Source: Paenibacillus sp. UNC499MF (GTDB lineage Bacteria; Bacillota; Bacilli; Paenibacillales; NBRC-103111). Taken from it: 64,000 bases of DNA. The notes beneath the pieces were generated by a model. The model was not told the origin of the DNA and did not search any database. It saw only the letters and a list, made by a program, of their open reading frames with translations. Shown piece by piece: positions 7,424 through 15,416 of this stretch; the stretch's first letter is position 1; every line of letters begins with the position of its first letter. A program made the position numbers and the translations under genes. The stretch covers positions 935,237 to 999,236 of the forward strand of contig NZ_FNVF01000001.1 of the NCBI RefSeq assembly GCF_900107975.1. Direction: 5' to 3'.

Positions 7424-7535
7424 TGCATTTCCTCCTAAATTAAGAATGGTGTAAAATTAAAAAGGCGGTGTGTTCATACGTGGACAGGTGATGCAAGAAG
7501 CCTGCCCGGTATGCGAACCATTCGCACAGCTACAT

Positions 7536-7567
7536 TGTAACCATCTAAATAGTTTATGGTAGTTACA
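7536..7567. promoter_or_regulatory. TGTAAC/GTTACA inverted repeat upstream of the CGNR gene
   Basis: TGTAAC (7536-7541) and GTTACA (7562-7567) are perfect inverted halves, with CAT/ATG continuing the symmetry inwards. They lie about 55 bases upstream of the start and could be an operator, possibly for autoregulation. The rest of 7424-7621 shows no gene. Confidence 0.35.
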
Positions 7568-7621
7568 TTCTGAATTTTAACATGTATTGGAAGAAGACTC
7601 AATCTTTATCCGGAGGTTGTT

Positions 7622-8173
7622 TTGGAAAATTCGGCTTTAGAGTTTATGAACAGCCAGTGGTATGACTGGCGGGGGACGGGACGGAGCGAGGACAGGCTTG
7701 ACCGGCCCGGCTGGCTGGAAGCCTTTCTGGAGAAATGGGAGCTGGAGGCTCCGCTGCCTCCACAGCCCCATGAACGCGCCGCTCTCGGCGAGCTCCGGCG
7801 GGCCATGCGCGCCGTCACGGAATGCGTCAGCTCCGGCAGAGAGCCTGACGATGAAGACGTTTTACGGCTGAATAAAGCGATGGCCGAAGTGTCTTCCCGC
7901 CCGATGCTGGCTAGGGAAGACGGGGTCTGGCGGCTGGAGCGACGGACGGGCGATAAGGGCTGGGAAGCGGTCATGGGCCAGGTGGCTGTCGCGTTTGCCC
8001 GTCTCCTGGCGGAGGAAGACGTGCGGCGCCTCAAAATTTGCGCGAACGAAGACTGCCGCTGGGTTTTCTTCGACGAGAGCAGAAGCCGGACGGCCCGGTG
8101 GTGCGACGATAAGATGTGCGGCAACCTGATGAAAGTCAGGCGCTTCCGCCAACGCCGGAAAGAAAGCGAATGA
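7622..8173 (+). CDS. ABATE/CGNR zinc-finger transcriptional regulator
   Basis: A 183-residue protein with an N-terminal ABATE-like domain (LEFMNSQWYDWRG and the following helices) and a C-terminal CGNR zinc finger. The finger has Cys-x4-Cys (CANEDC), a WVFFDESRSRTARWC loop, and MCGNLMKVRRFRQRRK, which contains the CGN signature and a basic helix for DNA binding. Family members are regulators, several acting on stress or aromatic-compound genes. The start is a TTG six bases after CGGAGG. An inverted TGTAAC...GTTACA lies upstream. The target is unknown. Confidence 0.85.
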   Translation: MENSALEFMNSQWYDWRGTGRSEDRLDRPGWLEAFLEKWELEAPLPPQPHERAALGELRRAMRAVTECVSSGREPDDEDVLRLNKAMAEVSSRPMLAREDGVWRLERRTGDKGWEAVMGQVAVAFARLLAEEDVRRLKICANEDCRWVFFDESRSRTARWCDDKMCGNLMKVRRFRQRRKESE

Positions 8174-8294
8174 TCCGGCGTCCGCACGTTTTTGCGGATA
8201 GGACACAAGGAAAACGGCTTCGAAAGTCGAAGAAGTAAGAGGACCTTACATAACGTGCAGTGTGGCAGTGAATATACCTCAAAGGAGAATGAAG

Positions 8295-9527
8295 ATGGCC
8301 GATCAATTCGAAAGAAATCTGGGAAAATACGCCGAGCTGGCGGTGAAAGTCGGTTTGAACATACAGCCGGGTCAGTCCTTATGGGTGAACGCTTCCATTC
8401 AGCAGGCCCCTTTAGCCCGTCTTATTACGCAAAAAGCATACGAAGCGGGAGCGAAATCGGTTTACGTCGAATGGATGGATGACGCTATAACGAAGCTGAG
8501 ATATACGCTTGCTCCCGACGATTCGTTCGATACCTACCCGGCGTGGAGAGCGCAGGCGGTAGAAGAGCTTGCCGAAAACGGCGGCGCTTATCTGCTTGTC
8601 GAATCGGGCAACCCGGAACTGCTACAAGGAGTGAAGCCCGAACGTATTGCGGCTTATTCCAAGGCTGCGGGCAAGGCGCTTGCCAAATGGAGAGAATACA
8701 TGACCTCTCACAAGATGACGTGGTCGATTCTCGCCGCTCCGTCCACCGGCTGGGCCGGTAAAGTATTCCCGGATCTGCCTGAAGAAGAAGCCGTAGCCGC
8801 TTTGTGGGAGGAGATTTTCAAAGCTACCCGCGTGGACCAGGATAATCCCGTCGAGGTCTGGGAGCAGCACAATGCGACGCTCCGCGCTAAAGTCGAGGAG
8901 CTGAACGCCAAGCAGTACCGGAAGCTTCACTACCGGGCGCCGGGAACGGAGCTGAGCGTAACGCTGCCGGAGCGGCACATCTGGTCCGGCGGTTCGACGG
9001 TGAACGAGAAGGGCGATGCGTACAATCCGAACGTTCCGACGGAGGAAGTATTCGTATCGCCGCTTAAGGACGGCACGAACGGAGTGGTACGCAGCACGAA
9101 GCCGCTGAGCTATCAGGGGAATCTGATCGAGAATTTCACACTCACGTTTGAGAACGGCCGTGTTGTGGATTTTCAGGCGGAGAAAGGTTATGAGGCGTTA
9201 AAAGGACTTCTCGAACTGGACGAAGGAGCCCGCCATCTGGGCGAGGTTGCGCTTGTGCCTCATGAGTCGCCTATTTCCGCAAGCAACATCATCTTCTTTA
9301 ACACTTTATTCGATGAGAACGCGTCGAATCACCTTGCCCTGGGGAAAGCCTTCGGCTTCAGCATCCCGGACGGAACGAAAATGTCGGTGGAAGAGCTGAC
9401 GAAGGCGGGTCTCAACGACAGTATTACCCACGTGGACTTCATGATCGGCTCGGCGGACATGGACATTGACGGCGAACTGGCCGACGGGACGCTCGAACCC
9501 ATTTTCCGCAAAGGAAACTGGGCATAA
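8295..9527 (+). CDS. ampS: M29-family (AmpS/AmpT) metal-dependent aminopeptidase
   Basis: A 410-residue cytosolic aminopeptidase of peptidase family M29. Recognisable blocks are the N-terminal FERNLGKYAELAVKVGLNIQ, the AELSVTLPERHIWSGGS-like strand, LGEVALVPHESPIS and NHLALGKAFGF near the C-terminus, and a final HVDFMIGSADMDIDG. These carry the Glu, His and Asp ligands of the two-metal site. The ATG at 8295 is chosen because AAAGGAG (8281-8287) is 7 bases upstream; an ATG two codons earlier is too close to it. A terminator follows, so the gene is probably monocistronic. Confidence 0.9.
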   Translation: MADQFERNLGKYAELAVKVGLNIQPGQSLWVNASIQQAPLARLITQKAYEAGAKSVYVEWMDDAITKLRYTLAPDDSFDTYPAWRAQAVEELAENGGAYLLVESGNPELLQGVKPERIAAYSKAAGKALAKWREYMTSHKMTWSILAAPSTGWAGKVFPDLPEEEAVAALWEEIFKATRVDQDNPVEVWEQHNATLRAKVEELNAKQYRKLHYRAPGTELSVTLPERHIWSGGSTVNEKGDAYNPNVPTEEVFVSPLKDGTNGVVRSTKPLSYQGNLIENFTLTFENGRVVDFQAEKGYEALKGLLELDEGARHLGEVALVPHESPISASNIIFFNTLFDENASNHLALGKAFGFSIPDGTKMSVEELTKAGLNDSITHVDFMIGSADMDIDGELADGTLEPIFRKGNWA

Positions 9528-9593
9528 GGTTCTGCAAAAAGCCGGACGTCCCGCCTGTGCCTGTAAAGGCATGGTACGTGCGCTGGAAAGATA

Positions 9594-9630
9594 GAAAAAG
9601 TCAGCCGGATTGCCGGCTGGCTTTTTCTTT
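9594..9630 (+). terminator. Terminator after the aminopeptidase gene
   Basis: AAAAAGTCAGCCGG pairs with CCGGCTGGCTTTTT around ATTG, with a T-rich tail. Confidence 0.88.
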
Positions 9631-9649
9631 GTGAGCGATACGCGTGCAA

Positions 9650-9678
9650 TTGTCCTTATTTCGGCAAGCGGGTATAAT
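9650..9678 (+). promoter_or_regulatory. Sigma-A type promoter of the Bce-type regulator operon
   Basis: TTGTCC (9650-9655) and a perfect TATAAT (9673-9678) are 17 bases apart, about 90 bases before the response regulator start. Confidence 0.7.
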
Positions 9679-9767
9679 GGGGACAATCCGCCGACTCCCG
9701 CTGCCGGAGGCGGCAACCTTTTTCTTAACCGAGATGAAAGTCTGTCGCAACAAAGGAGATTGAGCTT

Positions 9768-10472
9768 ATGTATACGATCATGATTGTGGAGGATGACCCC
9801 AAAATCGCAAATTTGCTTCAGGCCCATATACAAAAAAACGGGGATGAAGGCGTTGTGGCGGAAGATTTCGACGGGGTGCTGGAGCAGTTCCGGCGGATAC
9901 AGCCCCATGTGGTTCTGCTCGATATCAACCTGCCCCGGTTTGACGGCTACTACTGGTGCCGCCAAATCCGCTCGGAATCGACTTGTCCGATTATTTTTAT
10001 TTCAGCCCGCAGCAGTGAATTCGACCAGGTAAGAGGGCTTGAAAACGGAGCGGACGATTATATTACGAAGCCGTTTCACTATGAAATCGTTATGGCCAAA
10101 ATCCGCAGCCAACTGAGACGGGCATTCGGGGATTATGCTTCCGGAACGCAGGAGCGCACCGTCGAGAAAAAAGGGATGATCCTTTACCCGGAACGGATGG
10201 TGCTTCAGTTAAAGGAGAACAGCGTAACGCTTACCAAAAAAGAAGCCGTTCTGATGGAGACGCTGCTCCAGCGGAGTCCCCGGGTTGTCAGCAGAGAGAC
10301 GATTCTGGACAAGCTGTGGGACGACACGTTCGTAGACGACAATACGCTCAGCGTAAATATAACCCGCATCCGGAAAAAACTGCACGATTTCGGTATTGAA
10401 GATGCCTTGGAAACCGTGCGTGGAGTAGGATACCGGCTCAACGTGACCTGGACGGGCGGAGAGCGGCCATGA
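9768..10472 (+). CDS. BceR-like OmpR-family response regulator
   Basis: The 234-residue protein has a receiver domain with the phospho-acceptor Asp52 (LLDINLPRFDG), an acidic pocket (VEDD at 7-10) and the conserved lysine in DDYITKPFHYE. A winged-helix DNA-binding domain follows, ending ...TVRGVGYRLN. It overlaps the kinase gene by four bases (ATGA). The arrangement of regulator, kinase, ATPase and FtsX-like permease is that of Bce modules, which sense and remove cell-wall-active peptides. A BceR-like binding site lies before the ATPase gene. Confidence 0.92.
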   Translation: MYTIMIVEDDPKIANLLQAHIQKNGDEGVVAEDFDGVLEQFRRIQPHVVLLDINLPRFDGYYWCRQIRSESTCPIIFISARSSEFDQVRGLENGADDYITKPFHYEIVMAKIRSQLRRAFGDYASGTQERTVEKKGMILYPERMVLQLKENSVTLTKKEAVLMETLLQRSPRVVSRETILDKLWDDTFVDDNTLSVNITRIRKKLHDFGIEDALETVRGVGYRLNVTWTGGERP

Positions 10473-11470
10473 AACTGTTCTGGCGCGAACAGATGCCTCT
10501 GATCGGGTTTACGGCGGTCATCCTCTTGCTAGTGCTGCTTGTTTACCGGTATGACGGATACACGGACGTCCTTACTTCTCTGTACGCCGTTTTTCTGGGG
10601 ATTTGCGTGCTCGGCGCCTATCTGGCTTACAGGTATTTCAGCCACCGGGAATTATACAGGCGCCTCTCTAAGCCGCCCGGCTCGCTGGGAAGCTCTGTGC
10701 AGAAATCGGATGCGGCACCGCTGTCTGCGGCGCTCGGACGCCTGCTTGAGACGCAGTACAGTCACTATCAGAGTGAAATAAAAGCGTGGGAGCGCACACA
10801 GCGCGACCATCTTACGTTTATAAACCAGTGGGTTCATCAAATGAAGACTCCGCTTTCGGTCATTGAGCTGATCACGGAGGAAGACAATGATCCGCGCTTT
10901 GCCAGTATTGCGGAAGAAACGGACCGGATCAGAAGAGGTTTGGAGATGGTTCTCTACATGGCTCGTATGCAAACCTTCGAGCAGGACTTTTATGTGGAGT
11001 CCGTGGCGCTTAGAGAACTGGTAAGCGAGGCGATCCATGATTATAAACGTTTCTTTATTCACAGTCATGTATACCCGGTAGTTGTGATAGAGCAGGAGCT
11101 TGAGGTGGAAACGGATTCCAAATGGCTCCGCTTTATTCTCCAGCAGCTGCTCTCCAATGCCATTAAATATTCGGCGGGAAGCGGTAAAAAGGTTGAAATC
11201 GTTGCGTTTGAGGAAGACAACGCGGTCGTTCTGGAGGTGCGCGACAGCGGCATCGGAATTCCTCCCGAAGACATTCCGCGTGTGTTCCGGCCGTTTTTTA
11301 CGGGAGAAAACGGACGCAGGTTTAAAGAATCGACCGGCATGGGTTTGTATCTGGTGCAGCAGGTTGCGGCGAAACTTCATCTTACGGTCAGCATCCGGTC
11401 ACGGGTCGGGGAAGGAACAACGGTTCGGCTCACGTTTGAAAGCAGCAGAGCCGTTAAGACGAGCGGGTAA
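10469..11470 (+). CDS. BceS-like intramembrane-sensing histidine kinase
   Basis: A 333-residue kinase with two N-terminal membrane helices separated by a very short loop, as in intramembrane-sensing kinases that cannot detect peptides without their partner permease. His123 in QWVHQMKTPLSVIE is the phospho-acceptor. The ATPase domain has the N box (LLSNAIKYS), DSGIGIPPEDIPRVF and GTGMGLYLVQQ-like G boxes (here STGMGLYL). The stop lies inside a terminator hairpin. Confidence 0.92.
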   Translation: MKLFWREQMPLIGFTAVILLLVLLVYRYDGYTDVLTSLYAVFLGICVLGAYLAYRYFSHRELYRRLSKPPGSLGSSVQKSDAAPLSAALGRLLETQYSHYQSEIKAWERTQRDHLTFINQWVHQMKTPLSVIELITEEDNDPRFASIAEETDRIRRGLEMVLYMARMQTFEQDFYVESVALRELVSEAIHDYKRFFIHSHVYPVVVIEQELEVETDSKWLRFILQQLLSNAIKYSAGSGKKVEIVAFEEDNAVVLEVRDSGIGIPPEDIPRVFRPFFTGENGRRFKESTGMGLYLVQQVAAKLHLTVSIRSRVGEGTTVRLTFESSRAVKTSG

Positions 11471-11485
11471 GCCGCTCGTTTTTTT
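11459..11485 (+). terminator. Terminator overlapping the kinase stop codon
   Basis: ACGAGCGG pairs with CCGCTCGT, followed by seven T. The kinase TAA lies in the loop. It separates the regulator-kinase transcript from the transporter genes, which then need their own promoter. Confidence 0.75.
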
Positions 11486-11516
11486 GTCGTTTCGCCGTTG
11501 CGGGAAGATTACATTC

Positions 11517-11530
11517 TTACAAAGTTGTCA
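11517..11530 (+). promoter_or_regulatory. BceR-type binding site upstream of the transporter genes
   Basis: TTACA-AAGT-TGTCA matches the TnACA-N4-TGTAA pattern bound by BceR-like regulators with one mismatch. It lies about 95 bases upstream of the ATPase start. Confidence 0.6.
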
Positions 11531-11622
11531 TCTGTCTGAAAGAAAGGCCGATAGGAGATCGGCGCAGCCTCGGGTAAACTTTTAGGAGAAATAGCCCGGA
11601 CTGAATAGAGGAGGATAAACCT

Positions 11623-12393
11623 ATGGAAATTTTGAAAGTTTCTAATCTCAGCAAAATATACAAGGGCACGATCTCTTACGAGGCGCTTGTCCATATAGAT
11701 TTGACGATCCCAAAAGGTGAGTTTGTCGGTATTATGGGGCCTTCCGGCAGCGGCAAAACGACTCTGCTTAATCTCGTCTCCACCATCGATACGCCGACAT
11801 CCGGAGCGGTGCTGATTAACGGAAATGATCCGCACCGTCTGACAGCGGACGAGCTGGCCGTATTCCGCCGCCGCGAGCTGGGATTCGTGTTCCAGTCGTT
11901 TAATCTGCTTCATACGCTTACGGTGAAGGAGAATATCCTTCTCCCGCTGACTCTTGACGGTACCGATTTGACGGAGATGAACAGGCGCGTGGAGGAAATC
12001 GCCGACAAACTCGGCATCTCCGGAATTTTGAACAAACGCACGTATGAAATATCCGGAGGCCAAGCCCAGAGGACGGCTATCGCACGGGCGCTTATCCATA
12101 CGCCCAAGCTGGTGCTTGCGGACGAGCCGACAGGCAATCTCGATTCCAAGTCCGCCCGTGACGTCATGGAGCTCCTGACGATGCTCAACAAGGAAGAGGA
12201 AGCGACCATGATGCTCGTTACGCATGATGCGATGGCGGCAAGCTACTGCAACCGGGTCGTTTTTATCAAGGACGGGAAGCTGTATAACGAGATTTATTGC
12301 GGTGACAGCCGGGAAGCCTTTTACCAGAAAATTATCAATGTCTTATCGTTGCTAGGGGGAAGCGGGAATGAATTTTCGACAATTCGCGTTTAA
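11623..12393 (+). CDS. BceA-like ABC transporter ATPase
   Basis: A 256-residue ATPase of the MacB/LolD-like class. It has Walker A GPSGSGKTT, the Q-loop in VFQSFNLL, the signature EISGGQAQRTAIARAL, Walker B LVLADEPTGNLD and a switch His in VTHD. It energises the FtsX-like permease encoded next, whose gene it overlaps by 26 bases. The close coupling and the upstream regulator pair make it part of a peptide-antibiotic resistance module. Confidence 0.93.
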   Translation: MEILKVSNLSKIYKGTISYEALVHIDLTIPKGEFVGIMGPSGSGKTTLLNLVSTIDTPTSGAVLINGNDPHRLTADELAVFRRRELGFVFQSFNLLHTLTVKENILLPLTLDGTDLTEMNRRVEEIADKLGISGILNKRTYEISGGQAQRTAIARALIHTPKLVLADEPTGNLDSKSARDVMELLTMLNKEEEATMMLVTHDAMAASYCNRVVFIKDGKLYNEIYCGDSREAFYQKIINVLSLLGGSGNEFSTIRV

Positions 12394-14290
12394 CAATATT
12401 GTCCGCAACAAGCGGACCTATATCGCTCATTTTCTCAGCAGCGCGTTTTCCGTCATGATTTTCTTCACGTATGCTCTGCTCCTGTTCCATCCCGATCTGC
12501 AGGGAGAGCTGTCTTCGACAAGCGCAACGATCAGCCATTTGAGCACGATGGGCATGCGGGTATCGCAAGTGTTGATATTTATTTTCTCGTTCTTCTTTCT
12601 GCTGTACTCCGTCAGTTCGTTTCTTAAAAACCGGAAGAAGGAATTCGGGCTTCTCATGGTGCTCGGAATCTCCCGCAAGCAGCTGAAACAGCTTATTTTT
12701 CTGGAAAATATGATGATCGGGGGGGCTGCAATTGCCGCCGGCATAGGAACAGGCCTTATTTTCGCCAAGCTTATCCTGCTAATCAGTTCCAAAGTGCTTT
12801 ATATTATGAACGGACTGCCGTTCTACCTGCCGGTAAAAGCGGCCCTGACGACGACAGGGGCTTTTCTGCTGCTATTTCTGCTGATTTCGTTCTTTACCGC
12901 AGGTCTGGGTAAATCGGGGCCGCTTGTTGACCTTCTCCAATCGGAGGATAAGCCGAAACCCGAGCCGAAAGCGTCCGTATCGTTGTCGCTGCTGGCTTTG
13001 GCGCTGATTGCCGCGGGGTACGGGTGTGTCTTTTATTTTACTCTGGAGCGTGCCTTTCTATTTTCTCTGCTCGGTGCCGGAGTCATCTTGACGGTTGCGG
13101 GAACGTATTTTTTGTTTACCCAGTTGAGCGTGTACGTGATCGGATCTCTTAAAAGAAGAGAACGGCTGTTTTTTAACAAAACGAACCTGCTTACGTTATC
13201 CGAACTGAGTTACCGGATGAAAGATAACGCGATTATGTTTTTCATGGTGGCGATTGTGTCGGCCGTCGCTTTCACGGGTATCGGTACCTCCCTGGCGATC
13301 AGCGACCCCGGTTTGTCCGAAATGCAGGACCCTTACGCATTCAAATATATTTCTCCGCAAAATAACCCGAAGGAGAAGGAACATGTTCAGGAAATCCGGA
13401 CGCGTCTTGAGGATGCCCGTTATTCTTACAAGCAGGCCGTGGTTACCCCGTTCCAGTCGGAAAATGCCTACACGGTCCTGAAATTAAGCGAATATAACAA
13501 ATTGGCGGATATGCTCGGCTACGAGAAAGAAACGATCGAAGACGACAGCCAAGTGATTATTTCGCCGCACACGATCAGCGAGAAAAACAAATGGGACCAA
13601 GAAAGACCGGATATAAAGACGCTTGACCTCGTCTATGACAATCAGCAGCAGATCTTGAACGTGCAGAAAATAACCCGGGAGCTTGTACTACCGTTGAGCG
13701 GGAAGGTTGCCGTCGTGACGGATACGATGTTCGGTAAACTGCCTGTACAGGAGTATCGGCAGACCTACTATCTGTTTGTGGTGGAAGGCTGGGAAAAGTC
13801 GGCGGAAGTCTCCCGGCTGTTATCCGACAGCATCAACGATTCGGGGTCGGACGGGAGTTTTTACTTCGAGGCTCTCGTGCACGAATGGCTCTCGGCTAAA
13901 CAGAAGAACGGCATACTGCTGATCGTAAGCGTGCTGGTCGGGATCGTCTTTTTTACCTTCGCGGCAAGTTTTGTATACTTCCGGTTATATGCCGATCTGG
14001 AGCGGGATGAAAAACAGTACCGGATGATAGCGAAGGTCGGTTTGAGCCGCAAGGAACTCAGACGGATTCTGACGCGACAGCTCCTTCTCATGTTTTTTCT
14101 TCCGATTGCCATGGCCTTGGTACACAGCGCGGTAGCATTGACCGCTCTTCAGCTGCTTGTCGGCTATTCGATTCTGCAATCTTCGCTGACGGTTTTTCTC
14201 GCCTTTCTTACCGTGCAGGCTGTTTACTTCATGATCGTCAGGTGGCGTTATCTTCAGCATTTGTACCGGAAAATCGCTTCAGCGGTTTAG
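12368..14290 (+). CDS. BceB-like FtsX-family permease
   Basis: The 640-residue permease has one N-terminal helix, a three-helix FtsX-like block (about 55-170), four more helices, a large extracytoplasmic domain (about 310-510) and a final FtsX block of three helices. This 10-helix plan with a ~200-residue external domain is the hallmark of BceB-type permeases, where the external domain decides peptide specificity and signals to the kinase. The external sequence does not identify the peptide. The ATG lies inside the end of the ATPase gene. Confidence 0.93.
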   Translation: MNFRQFAFNNIVRNKRTYIAHFLSSAFSVMIFFTYALLLFHPDLQGELSSTSATISHLSTMGMRVSQVLIFIFSFFFLLYSVSSFLKNRKKEFGLLMVLGISRKQLKQLIFLENMMIGGAAIAAGIGTGLIFAKLILLISSKVLYIMNGLPFYLPVKAALTTTGAFLLLFLLISFFTAGLGKSGPLVDLLQSEDKPKPEPKASVSLSLLALALIAAGYGCVFYFTLERAFLFSLLGAGVILTVAGTYFLFTQLSVYVIGSLKRRERLFFNKTNLLTLSELSYRMKDNAIMFFMVAIVSAVAFTGIGTSLAISDPGLSEMQDPYAFKYISPQNNPKEKEHVQEIRTRLEDARYSYKQAVVTPFQSENAYTVLKLSEYNKLADMLGYEKETIEDDSQVIISPHTISEKNKWDQERPDIKTLDLVYDNQQQILNVQKITRELVLPLSGKVAVVTDTMFGKLPVQEYRQTYYLFVVEGWEKSAEVSRLLSDSINDSGSDGSFYFEALVHEWLSAKQKNGILLIVSVLVGIVFFTFAASFVYFRLYADLERDEKQYRMIAKVGLSRKELRRILTRQLLLMFFLPIAMALVHSAVALTALQLLVGYSILQSSLTVFLAFLTVQAVYFMIVRWRYLQHLYRKIASAV

Positions 14291-14314
14291 CCGCAGGCTT
14301 GGAGAGGTAGATGG

Positions 14315-14340
14315 GAAAGGAGCCTTTAACGGCTCTTTTC
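14315..14340 (+). terminator. Terminator after the permease gene
   Basis: AAAGGAGCC pairs with GGCTCTTTT around a 6-base loop with a T-rich tail. Confidence 0.6.
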
Positions 14341-14354
14341 TTCGGAGGTTAAGT

Positions 14355-14483
14355 ATGTGTGAGTTTATTCCGGTGCACAGTCGCTTGAGCGCTTCCGGGT
14401 TGAAGGACGTTGAGAGGACCCATCTCTACAGAGATATACAGGCTGCTTATACAGCTCGTTTTGCGTTTCTTCCGGAAGCGTGA
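14355..14483 (+). CDS. Possible 42-residue small protein
   Basis: An ATG frame of 42 codons has CGGAGG seven bases upstream. The product begins MCEFIPVHSRLSASGLKDVE and has no recognisable domain, signal or helix. It could be a real small gene or a chance frame with a good ribosome binding site. Confidence 0.3.
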   Translation: MCEFIPVHSRLSASGLKDVERTHLYRDIQAAYTARFAFLPEA

Positions 14484-14584
14484 GGCGGGCTTTTTTAATT
14501 TAAACAAAGGTTTATTTGGAATTCCCTGGAATATCCTCTTATACTTACAAAAGTGGCTTTATCAAACACACGGGGAGTGAGGAA

Positions 14585-14878
14585 ATGAGCGTTTACGAGC
14601 ATCTGATCCAACCGAATTTAACAGGCGACTTGAAACAAGATGTATATGCTTTTCTGGCCAAAAACGGGCACCGGAAAACCGCGGAACACTGCATGAAGGT
14701 AGGCGAGCAGGCCCGCGAATTGGTCATACGGCTTTCGATAGACCATGCCGCATTTGCCTATACCCGTTACTCATGGAATCGGAAAGACACATGGCGGGTC
14801 GTTCATCCATGGCTTCAAGAAAGTTGCAAGAATCTGTTATGGCGGATCGGAAAAGAGGCGGAACCATGCGGAACTTAA
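14585..14878 (+). pseudogene. Truncated HD-domain phosphohydrolase-like gene
   Basis: The first 55 residues (MSVYEHLIQPNLTGDLKQDV to ...HAAFA) match the start of HD-domain proteins of the YqeK-like kind, including the TAEHCMKVGEQARELV helix with the first ligand histidine. Where the AGLLHDIS segment with the HD pair should follow, the sequence changes to an unrelated TRYSWNRKDTWRV tail and stops. All catalytic residues except the first are missing. The ATG has a good site (GGGGAGTGAGG). A deletion that removed the body of the gene is the simplest reading. Confidence 0.6.
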
Positions 14879-15222
14879 GCCGCGGAAAGATGATCGCGCT
14901 GTTTATCGTTCTGATTATGTTAACGGCTCCGGTTGTTTATGTTCAGGGAAATAAAATGGCCTATGCGGAAAGAGTCAGGAGCTACCTGCTTCAGGAAAAA
15001 GGCTACAAAGAGGAAGAACTGGCATCGGTCAAAGGAATTTGGGGAATCAAGCTGCCTCCCTTCTATACTCTCGTTGTTTTCAAGGATGAGCCCCATGTGG
15101 AGTATGTTTATTTTTCTCATAACGATGTGATCCAGTTCGATCAGCGGATTTCTCCGGACGGAGTGGAGAGGGGGATAAAGCCCGAAAACCTGAAACATGC
15201 GGAAAAGCTCAAGGAAAGATAA
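14866..15222 (+). CDS. DUF3139 family membrane-anchored protein
   Basis: A 118-residue protein with an N-terminal membrane helix (KMIALFIVLIMLTAPVVYV) and a small extracellular domain. The domain pattern YLLQEKGYKEEELASVKG, then FKDEPHVEYVYF, is typical of DUF3139 of Bacilli. Function is unknown. The ATG at 14866, after GAGGCGG, is preferred to an upstream ATG that would add a non-family extension over the broken HD gene. Confidence 0.7.
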   Translation: MRNLSRGKMIALFIVLIMLTAPVVYVQGNKMAYAERVRSYLLQEKGYKEEELASVKGIWGIKLPPFYTLVVFKDEPHVEYVYFSHNDVIQFDQRISPDGVERGIKPENLKHAEKLKER

Positions 15223-15283
15223 CCGGCGGGTTGAGGGAACGAGCGGGCACTACATATACATTACCAAACGAATTAAATTTTTG

Positions 15284-15311
15284 TTGACCTAAAACAAAAC
15301 GTTGTTATATT
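15284..15311 (+). promoter_or_regulatory. Promoter of the MFS exporter gene
   Basis: TTGACC (15284-15289) and TATATT (15306-15311) are 16 bases apart in an A/T-rich stretch. Confidence 0.55.
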
Positions 15312-15416
15312 ATGTTTGTGTAATAAGTAAACAAAAAGGAAAAACGTTTATTATTCGGATTTTCTGCTGAGTCTGAAAGAGCTCAGGGGGGAAACCAGAG
15401 GAAGGGGTTCTCAGTC

